Positions 16,539-25,353 of a DNA stretch of 64,000 bases are shown here, one piece after another. The stretch spans positions 1 through 64,000 of the forward strand of contig NZ_LT670846.1 in assembly GCF_900142435.1 (NCBI RefSeq), given 5' to 3'. The notes below the pieces were generated by a model that did not search any database, had not been told where the DNA came from, and was given only the letters and a program-made list of their open reading frames with translations. Origin of the DNA: Thermocrinis minervae. Its GTDB lineage: Bacteria; Aquificota; Aquificia; Aquificales; Aquificaceae. Positions within the stretch are counted from its first letter, which is position 1, and every line of letters begins with the position of its first letter. The position numbers were made by a program, and so were the translations under genes.

Positions 16539-17582
16539 GTGGCGGAGGAAAACAGAACAGAAAGAGCAACACCCTACCGGCGTAAAAAACTAAGAGAAGA
16601 GGGAAACGTAGCAAAAAGTCCAGAGATAGCACCATCCGTACTACTGCTTATAGGTTCTATAGTTACCTTCTTTTTAGGAGCTGCTTACTTAGGCACCATA
16701 GGGGATATGTTTAAACTCCTACTTTTAAGTACACATGTTAACGTGTTAGAGGCTTTAGTTTATAGTTTTCAACATGTGTTTAAACTCTTACTACCCTTTT
16801 TTGTTATACCACTGGTAGTAGTAATTCTTTCACATGTAGCGCAGTTCGGTTTTATTTTTACCCTCAAGCCCTTAAGCTTTAAGTGGGAAAGGCTTAACCC
16901 ACTTCAAGGTATAAAAAGGATATTTTCGCTAAACCTACTGTTTGAAATGGTAAAAAACACTCTAAAAGCAACTCTTTTCTTGCTTGTGGTTTATATGATA
17001 GTAAAAGGAGAGATTTATACCCTTCTCTTAGGTTCTGTCCAAGATCTAGGTACTTCACTTAGAGCTTTTATTCTTCTTGTATTTAAGGTTGTGGTGGTGC
17101 TTGGTGTTCTGGCAGTCTTTTTAGCGCTTCTAGATTACGGTTACAGAAGGTGGGACTATGAGAGAAGGATAAGGATGAGCAAGCAAGAGATAAAGGAGGA
17201 GATAAAACAACACGAAGGAGACCCCCTTATAAAGTCCGCCATAAGGAAGAGAATGCGCCAACTTGCTAGAGGTAGGATGTTTAAGGAAGTTCCTAAGGCG
17301 AGTGTTGTGATAACAAACCCCACGCATATAGCTATAGCATTGAGGTACATCCAAGGCAAAGATAGAGCTCCAGTAGTAGTAGCAAAGGGTAAAGGTTCTG
17401 TAGCTGAAAAAATAGTACAGATCGCCTCTGAAAGTCAGGTCCCTGTAGTAAGAAAGGAGGAATTAGCTAGAGCCATGTACCCTGCGGTAGAAGTAGGGGA
17501 AGAAATCCCTCCAAAGTTTTATAGAGCTGTGGCGGAGATAATAGCCTTTATAATGTACAAAAGGAAAAGGTGGGTCGCATGA
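16539..17582 (+). CDS. flhB: Flagellar export switch protein FlhB
   Basis: 347 residues starting with GTG, the only start that keeps the conserved N terminus (EENRTERATPYRRKKLREEGNVAKSPE). Four transmembrane helices are followed by the cytoplasmic switch domain. The autocleavage motif NPTH lies near residues 259-262 (VVITNPTHIAIALRY), and cleavage between Asn and Pro changes export from hook to filament proteins. Downstream PVVVAKGKGSVAEKI and the C-terminal core are intact. The stop overlaps the probable ATG of the DUF2905 gene. Confidence 0.96.
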   Translation: MAEENRTERATPYRRKKLREEGNVAKSPEIAPSVLLLIGSIVTFFLGAAYLGTIGDMFKLLLLSTHVNVLEALVYSFQHVFKLLLPFFVIPLVVVILSHVAQFGFIFTLKPLSFKWERLNPLQGIKRIFSLNLLFEMVKNTLKATLFLLVVYMIVKGEIYTLLLGSVQDLGTSLRAFILLVFKVVVVLGVLAVFLALLDYGYRRWDYERRIRMSKQEIKEEIKQHEGDPLIKSAIRKRMRQLARGRMFKEVPKASVVITNPTHIAIALRYIQGKDRAPVVVAKGKGSVAEKIVQIASESQVPVVRKEELARAMYPAVEVGEEIPPKFYRAVAEIIAFIMYKRKRWVA

Positions 17583-17797
17583 GTGAGATGGGGAAACTTC
17601 TCATACTGTTTGGGTCTCTCCTAATACTGGTCGGCCTACTTTTGACCCTCTCAGAGAAAATTCCCTTCATAGGTAAACTTCCAGGGGATATAGTCATAAA
17701 AAAGGACGGCCTTACCGTTTACATACCTATAGCCACCTCCATACTACTGAGTCTATTGCTTACACTCCTACTCAACCTTCTGTTTAGAAGACCCTAA
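17579..17797 (+). CDS. DUF2905 small membrane protein
   Basis: 72 residues with two hydrophobic helices. They are linked by a loop containing LSEKIPFIGKLPGDIVIKKDG, the signature of the DUF2905 family, whose function is unknown. The GTG at 17570 would add three residues, but the ATG at 17579 overlaps the flhB stop in the common ATGA arrangement and is preferred. Its place at the end of the flagellar run is probably transcriptional read-through and not evidence for a flagellar role. Confidence 0.8.
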   Translation: MSEMGKLLILFGSLLILVGLLLTLSEKIPFIGKLPGDIVIKKDGLTVYIPIATSILLSLLLTLLLNLLFRRP

Positions 17798-17816
17798 GTT
17801 ATAATTTTTTAGGATC

Positions 17817-18350
17817 ATGAAAGCTAGACTTTGGACACTAATCGGTCTCGTTGTAATCCTCGCCATTGGTCTTCTCCTACTTATAGTCTGGAACGACAGA
17901 AGAAAACAACTGCAAGCAGAAGCATCCTATAAAGAGTACGCTCTGTACAACGCACTTCAAAAGCAGGACTACCAAAAGGCCAAAGAGCTAATAAAGCAAC
18001 TTGAAGGCACACCCTTTGAACCCTTAGCCCTTTCTTATTACGTAACCTACAAGGAGTTAGGCGGAGACAAGATAAAAGTTTTGGAACAGGTAGAGAAGGA
18101 TGTAAAGGATCCTCAAATAAAGAAGTTATACACGGAAAGGCTTGCTTTTGAACTATATGTGTCAGGCAAAAAGGATCAGGCTTTAAAGGTCCTTGAAGGC
18201 GTACAAAAGGATGACTTTAACTACCCTTCGGCCCTTCTGTTAAAGGCTCAGATACTTAACGACCCTAAGCTTTACCTTGAGGTAAAGAATCTAGCAAAGG
18301 ATGGATACCTTTCAAACCTTGCCCAGGCTTTACTCCTAACGGGAAGGTAG
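17817..18350 (+). CDS. Membrane-anchored helical-repeat protein, function unknown
   Basis: 177 residues: an N-terminal membrane anchor (about residues 8-25) followed by an all-helical, soluble region with TPR-like pairs (SYKEYALYNALQKQDYQKAKELIKQL, ALKVLEGVQ, SALLLKAQILND). Length and layout resemble YfgM/TolA-type single-pass TPR proteins, but I see no diagnostic motif. A TATAAT-like box at 17800-17805 may supply an internal promoter here, with a leader of only a few bases. It ends one base before glyS, so it is co-transcribed with the tRNA synthetase. Confidence 0.7.
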   Translation: MKARLWTLIGLVVILAIGLLLLIVWNDRRKQLQAEASYKEYALYNALQKQDYQKAKELIKQLEGTPFEPLALSYYVTYKELGGDKIKVLEQVEKDVKDPQIKKLYTERLAFELYVSGKKDQALKVLEGVQKDDFNYPSALLLKAQILNDPKLYLEVKNLAKDGYLSNLAQALLLTGR

Positions 18351-18351
18351 C

Positions 18352-20319
18352 ATGAAGGACCTTCTTGTAGAGATAGGAACTGAAGAACTTCCTGCAGGCG
18401 TAATAAACCCGCTGCTTGAATACTTAAAAGAAAGCTTTATAAGAATCCTTGGTTGTGAAAACATAAAGGTCTATGGTACTCCAAGAAGGCTAGCGCTTTA
18501 TGTAGAAAACCTTCCTAATGAAAGATCTATGGAAGAACAGCTGATCGTAGGGCCACCGAAGAAGGTAGCTTACGATGAGGAAGGCAAACCCACAAAGGCT
18601 CTGCTTGCCTTTTTAGAAAGAAACCAAGCTAACATTGAGAACCTGATAGAGGTAAGAAAAGGCGATAACCTATACGTGGGTATAAAAAAGGTTGTAGAGG
18701 GTAAGACGCCTATGGAGAGACTACAGGAAGAGTTTGAAAGCGTGTTGCTCTCTGCTCCACTGCCAAAATCCATGAGATGGGATTCCACAAACCTCAGGTT
18801 TTCAAGACCTATAAGATGGATATGCGCCCTCTACGGAGAGGAGATCGTAGATATTAAGTTTGGAAAGGTAAAGTCCGACAGGAAGACAAAAGGTCATAGA
18901 TTCTTGTCCCCAGGCTGGATAGAGTTAAAGGAGGCAAGGGAGTATGAACAGAGCCTAAAAGAAAACTATGTCATCCCTTCATACAAAGAGCGCTTAGAGA
19001 TTATTCTATCCGAGCTTATGTACGAAGCCTATTCCCTTGGGGCAGACTTGGAAAAGCCAGAAGGTCTATTAGAAGAGGTGACCAACCTGGTAGAGTACCC
19101 GGTGGTCCTGAGTGGAGAGTTTGATGAAAAGTATCTCGAGCTTCCTGACAAAGTGATAGTAACTGTCCTTGCACACCATCAAAGATTTTTCTGTCTGAAA
19201 AAAGATGGAAAACTTCTAAACCGCTTCTTAGCGGTAAGCGGGAATATACCCAAAGATGAAAGTCTAGTAGTAAAAGGTTACCAGAAGGTGGTAAAGGCAA
19301 GACTTGAGGATGCCCTTTTCTTCTACAAGGAGGACCTTAAAGTCCCTCTGAGTGATCTCGTGCCCAAGCTCTCGGGTGTGATATTCCATCCTAAGGCAGG
19401 TACTATGCTAGAAAAAACTCACAGGCTTATGGAAATATCCAAGAAGCTCTGCGAACAGCTAAAGTTGGATCAGGAAACCACACAGAAGTGCCTTAGGGCT
19501 GCCTACCTATCCAAAGCTGACCTTCTTACCAATATGGTCAGGGAGCTCGATGAACTTCAAGGTTACATGGGCATGGTATACGCTCAAAAGCAAGGAGAGG
19601 ATCCAGAAGTAGCCATTGCCCTCTACGAACAGTATCTGCCTAAAGCTGAGGAGCTTCCTAGATCTAAAGTTGGTTTGGTGTTATCCTTAGCAGATAAGAT
19701 AGACCATGTGGTAAGCCTCCTAAAGGTTGGAGAAAAGCCAAGCGGAAGTTCGGACCCATACGGAATAAGAAGAGCGATAAACGGGATCTTCCTCTTGGTG
19801 GAGGAGTTTGAGCTTGACATAGATCTTTCTGAGTTTTCTCTACCCGAAGACTTTGTAAGATCTAGGTTTGAGAATTACCTTGAAAAGTACGGTTATGATG
19901 TAGCTAGAGCTGTCTTAGAAGTGTGTAATCTACTAAAACCACTTAGTTGTATAAAGAATGCCCAAGAGATAGCACGGCTTAAAGAAGAATCTATATTCAA
20001 AGATATAGTATCAGCTTATAGAAGAGTAGTGCGCATACTCCCAAAGGACTGGATGGGGGATACGGTGAGGGAAGAACTCTTAACACAGCAAGAAGAAAAA
20101 GAGCTGTGGGAAACTGTAAAGTCTCTGGAAGAAGACTGTCACGAAATACTACAGCTCAGCAGGCTAAAGGAGCCTATAGACAGGTTCTTTGACAGGGTCC
20201 TTGTCATGGATCCCAACCAAGATATAAGAGAAAACAGGCTTGCGCTTCTCTTTAGAGCTAAGAAGCTTTTTAACAGGTTTGCCGACTTTTCTCAGTTAGT
20301 ATACAAGGAGGAGGTATAG
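18352..20319 (+). CDS. glyS: Glycyl-tRNA synthetase beta subunit
   Basis: 655 residues, class II alpha2-beta2-type GlyRS beta chain. It starts with MKDLLVEIGTEELPAG, the family hallmark. Other markers are YGTPRRLAL near residue 42, GPPKKVAYD, MRWDSTNLRFSRPIRW near 140-155, and DPYGIRRAINGI near 468 in the HD-like domain. The C-terminal anticodon-binding (DALR) domain ends the chain with DFSQL. The alpha subunit glyQ is not in the window, so the two chains are encoded separately in this genome. It sits in the middle of a flagellar-to-pilus gene run. Confidence 0.95.
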   Translation: MKDLLVEIGTEELPAGVINPLLEYLKESFIRILGCENIKVYGTPRRLALYVENLPNERSMEEQLIVGPPKKVAYDEEGKPTKALLAFLERNQANIENLIEVRKGDNLYVGIKKVVEGKTPMERLQEEFESVLLSAPLPKSMRWDSTNLRFSRPIRWICALYGEEIVDIKFGKVKSDRKTKGHRFLSPGWIELKEAREYEQSLKENYVIPSYKERLEIILSELMYEAYSLGADLEKPEGLLEEVTNLVEYPVVLSGEFDEKYLELPDKVIVTVLAHHQRFFCLKKDGKLLNRFLAVSGNIPKDESLVVKGYQKVVKARLEDALFFYKEDLKVPLSDLVPKLSGVIFHPKAGTMLEKTHRLMEISKKLCEQLKLDQETTQKCLRAAYLSKADLLTNMVRELDELQGYMGMVYAQKQGEDPEVAIALYEQYLPKAEELPRSKVGLVLSLADKIDHVVSLLKVGEKPSGSSDPYGIRRAINGIFLLVEEFELDIDLSEFSLPEDFVRSRFENYLEKYGYDVARAVLEVCNLLKPLSCIKNAQEIARLKEESIFKDIVSAYRRVVRILPKDWMGDTVREELLTQQEEKELWETVKSLEEDCHEILQLSRLKEPIDRFFDRVLVMDPNQDIRENRLALLFRAKKLFNRFADFSQLVYKEEV

Positions 20320-20321
20320 GA

Positions 20322-22895
20322 ATGAAAAGGTTTTTAGTATGGTTAGATGAAGTAGGTATTGAAGATGTAGCCCTTGTAGGAGGTAAGAATGCCTCCTTAG
20401 GCGAGATGATAAGGAATCTAAAGCCTCTTGGGATAAACATACCATACGGCTTTGTAGTGACGTCAGAAGCTTACTACGAGTTTCTAAGATACAACAACCT
20501 TGAAGATGCTATAAGAAAAGAATTGGAAGGTTTAAACGTAAAGGATGTAGAAGATTTAGCCAAAAGGGGTTATCGGGTAAGGGAGCTCATAAAAGGTGGT
20601 GAATTTCCTCCCGAAATAGAAGAAATGATTAAAGAGTACTATCACAAGCTTTCTGAGATGTATGGCTCATTTGCAGTGGATGTAGCTGTGCGTTCTTCAG
20701 CAACAGCGGAGGATCTCCCACATGCTTCCTTTGCTGGTCAGCAGGAAACATACCTAAACGTAGTAGGAGCAGAAAACGTCCTCACAGCCATAAAGAATGG
20801 TTTTGCCTCCCTTTTCACAGACAGGGCCATATCCTACAGGGAATCTTTTGGGTTCGACCACTTTAAAGTAGGCATAGCTATGGGCATACAGAAGATGGTT
20901 AGGTCTGACATGGGAGCCTCCGGCGTCATGTTTACCCTGGACACGGAATCTGGCTTTAGGGATGTGGTGGTCATAAACGCGGCTTACGGACTGGGAGAGC
21001 TTGTAGTACAAGGTGTGGTAACGCCTGATGAATTCGTTGTTTTTAAACCTACGCTTCAAGCAGGTTACTCGGCCATAATAGAGAAGAAACTAGGAAGGAA
21101 AGACAGGAAGATGGTGTACGGTACAGGTGGGGAGAGGACAAAAGTAGTCAACGTCCCCTTAGCAGAACAAAAACAGTTCGCGCTAAGTGATGATGAAATA
21201 CTAAAGCTTGCCAGATGGGCTATCCTTATAGAGGAACACTATTCAAAGAAGAACGGAAGATGGACACCAATGGACATAGAGTGGGCTAAGGATGGTATCC
21301 TCAACGAGCTCTTCATTGTACAGGCAAGGCCAGAGACAGTCCATTCAAGGAGAGAAGAGAGTAAGCTCAAAGTTTACAAGTTCAAGCAACCTCTTGAGGA
21401 AAGAGAAAACAAAAGGTTGGTGTATGGTATAGCAGTGGGAGATAAGATAGCAACGGGCAGGGTTAGGGTGATCTACGATATAAAGGATGCTGGGCAGTTC
21501 CAAGAAGGAGAAATCCTGGTTACAGACATAACAGACCCCGATTGGGAGCCTATAATGAAAAAGGCCTCCGCCATAGTCACCAACAGAGGTGGTAGAACAG
21601 CACACGCCGCTATAGTGGCTAGAGAGCTAGGTATCCCAGCAATCGTAGGTACACATAAGGCCACAGAGATACTCAAAACTGGCATGGAAGTCACTGTCTC
21701 CTGCGCAGAAGGAGAAATAGGCTATGTCTACGAAGGTTATATACCCTTTGAAGTGGAAGAAATAGACCTGAAGGATCTTAAGAAGCCAAAGACTAAGATA
21801 ATGATGAACGTAGGAAACCCTGAGTCTGCTTTTAGGTATTCGTCCCTTCCAAACGACGGAGTAGGACTTGCGAGAGAAGAGTTCATCATCGCCAACTACA
21901 TAAAGATCCACCCCCTCACGCTGATATACTTTGAAGAAATTAAGGAACTTTACAAGGAGCTAAGCCTTAGGGGTATTCTGGACGAGAGGGGAAACTGCCC
22001 TATGTCCGCCGTTTACACTTACGCTCCCGAGAGGTTGAAGAAAGTTCTGGCCAAGGGTAAAGACAAGAAAATGATAAACCTAAGGAGGATAGTAGAGGAT
22101 ACAGAAAACCTTACCATAGGCTACGATGATAAGAGCCAGTACTTTGTAAAGAAACTCTCGTACGGTATAGCCAAAATATCAGCAGCCTTTTATCCTAATC
22201 CCGTGATAGTAAGGTTCTCGGACTTTAAGTCCAACGAGTATAAAGGCCTTATAGGTGGTGAACTCTTTGAACCAGAGGAAGAAAACCCTATGCTAGGTTG
22301 GAGGGGTGCCTCTAGGTACTACTCGGAAGTCTACAAACCAGCCTTTGGACTCGAGTGCCAAGCCATACTCAGGGTCAGGAATAAAATGGGACTCACAAAC
22401 ACAAAAGTTATGGTACCGTTTTGTAGAACACCGGAGGAGGGGAGAAGGGTGCTTGAGGTAATGGAGGAGTTTGGTCTAAGGAGGGGTGACAACGGTCTTG
22501 AAGTGTACGTCATGGCCGAGCTCCCAAGCAACGTGGTGCTTGCGGATGAGTTTGCAGAAATCTTTGATGGCTTTTCCATAGGTTCTAACGACCTTACACA
22601 ACTTACTCTTGGACTGGATAGGGACTCTGGTCTGGTGGCACACCTGTACGATGAACGTAACGAAGCAGTGAAGAGACTAATATCGTCTCTGATAAAGGTG
22701 GCGAAGGAGAAGGGTAAGAAGGTAGGCATATGCGGTCAAGGACCCTCCGACTTTCCAGACTTTGCCGCCTTCCTTGTAAAAGAAGGTATAGACAGCATAT
22801 CTCTAAACCCTGACTCTGTACTAAAGACATTGCTGGTGGTGTTAGGGGTAGAAAAGGAGATGGAGGAGGTCAGAAGTGAAAGTGCAAATGCCTAA
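20322..22895 (+). CDS. ppsA: Phosphoenolpyruvate synthase
   Basis: 857 residues. It converts pyruvate and ATP to PEP, AMP and phosphate; in autotrophs using the reductive TCA cycle this is the step from pyruvate to gluconeogenesis. The N-terminal ATP-grasp-like domain opens with VGGKNASLGEMI and holds VRSSATAEDLPHASFAGQQ. The swivelling phosphohistidine is in GGRTAHAAIVARELG near residue 424. The C-terminal TIM barrel has SIGSNDLTQLTLGLDRDS and the catalytic cysteine in GICGQGPSDFP near 802. The end overlaps the GTG start of the pilM-type gene. Confidence 0.96.
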   Translation: MKRFLVWLDEVGIEDVALVGGKNASLGEMIRNLKPLGINIPYGFVVTSEAYYEFLRYNNLEDAIRKELEGLNVKDVEDLAKRGYRVRELIKGGEFPPEIEEMIKEYYHKLSEMYGSFAVDVAVRSSATAEDLPHASFAGQQETYLNVVGAENVLTAIKNGFASLFTDRAISYRESFGFDHFKVGIAMGIQKMVRSDMGASGVMFTLDTESGFRDVVVINAAYGLGELVVQGVVTPDEFVVFKPTLQAGYSAIIEKKLGRKDRKMVYGTGGERTKVVNVPLAEQKQFALSDDEILKLARWAILIEEHYSKKNGRWTPMDIEWAKDGILNELFIVQARPETVHSRREESKLKVYKFKQPLEERENKRLVYGIAVGDKIATGRVRVIYDIKDAGQFQEGEILVTDITDPDWEPIMKKASAIVTNRGGRTAHAAIVARELGIPAIVGTHKATEILKTGMEVTVSCAEGEIGYVYEGYIPFEVEEIDLKDLKKPKTKIMMNVGNPESAFRYSSLPNDGVGLAREEFIIANYIKIHPLTLIYFEEIKELYKELSLRGILDERGNCPMSAVYTYAPERLKKVLAKGKDKKMINLRRIVEDTENLTIGYDDKSQYFVKKLSYGIAKISAAFYPNPVIVRFSDFKSNEYKGLIGGELFEPEEENPMLGWRGASRYYSEVYKPAFGLECQAILRVRNKMGLTNTKVMVPFCRTPEEGRRVLEVMEEFGLRRGDNGLEVYVMAELPSNVVLADEFAEIFDGFSIGSNDLTQLTLGLDRDSGLVAHLYDERNEAVKRLISSLIKVAKEKGKKVGICGQGPSDFPDFAAFLVKEGIDSISLNPDSVLKTLLVVLGVEKEMEEVRSESANA

Positions 22896-23772
22896 AATCA
22901 GCATACCAAAACTTTCGCTCCCTATCCTAAAGAAGAAGGCTAAAGTAGACCTTGCACTGCAGATAAACCATACAGTTGCAAGGCTTCTTTCGTTAGACAA
23001 AAACAAAAAACCTACCTTTGAACCTGTAGAAATAGACTGGTGGAACAAGAGTGAATACGAAAAAAAACATCTCCTTAAGGATGTAGTAGAAAAACTAGGG
23101 TTGAAAGGAAAAAGTGTGATAGCCAGTCTTGACTACAAGGATGTTCTTCTGAAGGTACTTAAATACCCAGCTACTATGAGTATGTCTGATCTGAAGAGTG
23201 CTATAGATTGGAGCATAAAAAGGGAGCTTTCTGCTTCAAAAGAAGAAATGGTTTATGATTACTTCCTTCTTGATAAGTTCAAGGAAACAAAACAAGTTAT
23301 GGTTCTGCTGGTGCTGGCTAGAAAGTCAGCCGTAGACGATTGTATCGCAATGCTAAAAGACGCTTCATTAGATCCCAAGATACTAGATTTTGAACTCCTA
23401 GCCCTCGTCAACTATGGTCTATATCTAAACCTCCCCTTACCTATTTCTATACTTTACATAGATTATCACTACTCGGTACTCGTAAGTTTATCGCAAAGCA
23501 ATCTGTCCTACTCAGAGATAAACTGGGGATTTGCAGAATATCAGGAATTCGAGGATGAAGACCATTTAGAAAGGTTCCTTTCGGAGGTAAGAAACCTAAT
23601 AGTGATAAACGACCTGTCTAGTGTCTATCTGGCAGGTCCAGTGCTTATGAATTCCGAGCTACTAGAAAGATTCATGGAAAATCTTCCTGTACTGGGGCTT
23701 TTGGATCTGGAAGGTATTAAGCCTAACTTTCTTATACCATATATGTTATTCATAAGGGGGATGGAAGGATGA
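22876..23772 (+). CDS. pilM: Type IV pilus assembly protein, PilM-type (divergent)
   Basis: 298 residues, GTG start following GGAGGAGG within the end of ppsA. PilM is the actin-like cytoplasmic ring protein that ties PilN to the pilus motor. The order M-N-O-small-Q supports the call, and the protein has the PilM/GspL-like alternation (ASLDYKDVLLKVLKYP..., SAIDWSIKRELSASKEEMVYDY). The nucleotide-binding loops are weak: where PilM has an Asp-x-Gly phosphate loop, this one reads ILYIDYHYSVLVSL. Nucleotide binding may therefore be lost. The last four bases overlap the pilN gene. Confidence 0.8.
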   Translation: MKVQMPKISIPKLSLPILKKKAKVDLALQINHTVARLLSLDKNKKPTFEPVEIDWWNKSEYEKKHLLKDVVEKLGLKGKSVIASLDYKDVLLKVLKYPATMSMSDLKSAIDWSIKRELSASKEEMVYDYFLLDKFKETKQVMVLLVLARKSAVDDCIAMLKDASLDPKILDFELLALVNYGLYLNLPLPISILYIDYHYSVLVSLSQSNLSYSEINWGFAEYQEFEDEDHLERFLSEVRNLIVINDLSSVYLAGPVLMNSELLERFMENLPVLGLLDLEGIKPNFLIPYMLFIRGMEG

Positions 23773-24392
23773 TAAAGATAAACCTCCTTGGAGATCAAAG
23801 AAGAAAAGAGGTTAAAACACAAAGATTTGCTATCAAAATTGGAGAAGTTAAAGATCTTTTCAAGATAGATAAAAGCTTTTACTACCTTGCCGTAGTGCTG
23901 TGGCTGATTCCTTTCTTCATGTTAGCTTATTACATAAAGCTAAAAGATGAGAACTCAAAACTGCTTTCGGATATTTCAAGCCTGAACCTTCAGAAATCCA
24001 AGCTGTTAGAAGCATACAAAAAACAGCAAGAAGAGAAGAAAATTTTAGAAGAAAGTATAAGCAAACTTACCAAAGAGATAGAGGAAATAAACTTTGGAAA
24101 GACTGTGCTAGTCGGACTTAAGGAATACTACAAACCTTTCAATGCACTCCTTTACTCCTCCGTAGAGACTCTTCCAAACACGGCATGGGTAAGTTCCTAC
24201 AAACAGGAGCTTGATCTGGACTCTGGCAAGATCTCTTTAGAGATGCAGTTAAAATCCTTGGATTACTTCGTTGTAGACAGCTACGTCAAGCGCATGTCAC
24301 CTGCTGTGGTTAGCTCTATAGAAAGGTCTCCATCTAAAACTGGTTACGATGTGTACTCTGTTAATTTAAAGTTGGAGAGGGAGGTAAGGTAA
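23769..24392 (+). CDS. pilN: Type IV pilus inner-membrane protein PilN
   Basis: 207 residues. The N-terminal MIKINLLGDQRRK is the PilN motif that binds PilM (consensus I-N-L-L-P). One transmembrane helix follows near residues 37-55, then a coiled coil (about 60-105, rich in Lys, Glu and Leu), then a periplasmic ferredoxin-like domain. It forms the alignment complex with PilO beneath the secretin. The start overlaps the pilM stop and its stop overlaps the pilO start, so translation is coupled. Confidence 0.88.
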   Translation: MIKINLLGDQRRKEVKTQRFAIKIGEVKDLFKIDKSFYYLAVVLWLIPFFMLAYYIKLKDENSKLLSDISSLNLQKSKLLEAYKKQQEEKKILEESISKLTKEIEEINFGKTVLVGLKEYYKPFNALLYSSVETLPNTAWVSSYKQELDLDSGKISLEMQLKSLDYFVVDSYVKRMSPAVVSSIERSPSKTGYDVYSVNLKLEREVR

Positions 24393-25135
24393 TGGAATCT
24401 TTAAGAAGGCAATGGGAAAATCTTCCTCAATGGCAGAAGATAGTAGTGTTGTTAGTGCTTCCATTACTTGTATCTGTTTATATGTACTTTATGTTAGTAT
24501 CTCCGTTGAAAGACCAAGTGGAGAGAAATAGAAGCGATTTGGAAAGGCTAAAAAGTGACGTAGAGAATCTAAAACGTCTGTCTAGTCCTGAGACTTTAAA
24601 CAAACTAAGAAGAAAAGAGGAGGAACTAATAAGGCAGAGAGACCAAGCTTATGAAGAACTTTCAAGAACAGTAGGGTTTTTACCCACTGAAAAAAACCTT
24701 TCAGAAGTCTTTAGGATAATTGGTTCCTTAGCTAAGAAAAACGGGCTTGTGATACAAAAGGTAAGCATAGAAAACCCACAGGATGTTAGATACATACTGG
24801 AGAATAACATAGTGAAGGAGGAAAAACCACAACCTCAGCAACCCTCCCAGCAGCAGCAACAACAACAGCCGCCATCACAACAACAAGCAAAATCACAGCA
24901 GGCAAAATCACAACAGCAGCAGCAAAAACCAGGAGTTTCCTTCAAAAAGTCAGATCTAACTCTATCTGTCCTCGGTAACTACAGCGGTATAAAAGGCTTT
25001 CTCATAGACTTACAGAAGTTTGGAATCGTCTCATACCCAAAGTCCTTGAGTCTATCATCTTCATCCAATAAGGTAAACGCTGAAATAAAATTGACTTTAG
25101 TCCTAAAAAAAGAAGAAGGGGGTGAGAAAAAATGA
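24392..25135 (+). CDS. pilO: Type IV pilus inner-membrane protein PilO with Gln/Pro-rich insert
   Basis: 247 residues: a short cytoplasmic start, one membrane helix (about 18-38), a coiled coil (45-90), and a PilO periplasmic core. The core is split by a low-complexity Gln/Pro/Ser region near residues 145-182 with runs of up to seven Gln, encoded by repeated CAA/CAG codons. After the insert the strand pattern DLTLSVLGNYSGIKGFLIDLQKFG resumes the family fold. PilO pairs with PilN and scaffolds the secretin. The tract sits in a loop and is probably a flexible linker or length-variable site. Confidence 0.87.
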   Translation: MESLRRQWENLPQWQKIVVLLVLPLLVSVYMYFMLVSPLKDQVERNRSDLERLKSDVENLKRLSSPETLNKLRRKEEELIRQRDQAYEELSRTVGFLPTEKNLSEVFRIIGSLAKKNGLVIQKVSIENPQDVRYILENNIVKEEKPQPQQPSQQQQQQQPPSQQQAKSQQAKSQQQQQKPGVSFKKSDLTLSVLGNYSGIKGFLIDLQKFGIVSYPKSLSLSSSSNKVNAEIKLTLVLKKEEGGEKK

Positions 25136-25353
25136 AGTGGTTTTCTACACTTATGGTTATAGCTAGCCTAGCATACGCACAGTCTGCCTTTATAGGAAAG
25201 GAGAATACAGTAGGCTACATAGTAGTGCAGGATAAAGGTAAAGTAGAAAACTACATAGTAGTGGAAGACCAAGATAACATAAAGCTGATAAGAGTAGAAA
25301 AGAATCCCAAGGAATTTTTAAGAAAGGATATGGAAGGAGGTGCAAAGAAATGA
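25132..25353 (+). CDS. Small exported protein in the PilP position
   Basis: 73 residues with a signal peptide (MKWFSTLMVIASLAYAQ). The mature part is only about 55 residues and contains two near-repeats, GYIVVQDKGKVENY and NYIVVEDQDNIKL. In other species this operon position holds PilP, a lipoprotein of about 170 residues that links PilN/PilO to the secretin. Here there is no lipobox cysteine and no PilP domain of normal size. It is either an extreme reduction or an unrelated replacement. It overlaps its neighbours by four bases on both sides. Confidence 0.7.
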   Translation: MKWFSTLMVIASLAYAQSAFIGKENTVGYIVVQDKGKVENYIVVEDQDNIKLIRVEKNPKEFLRKDMEGGAKK

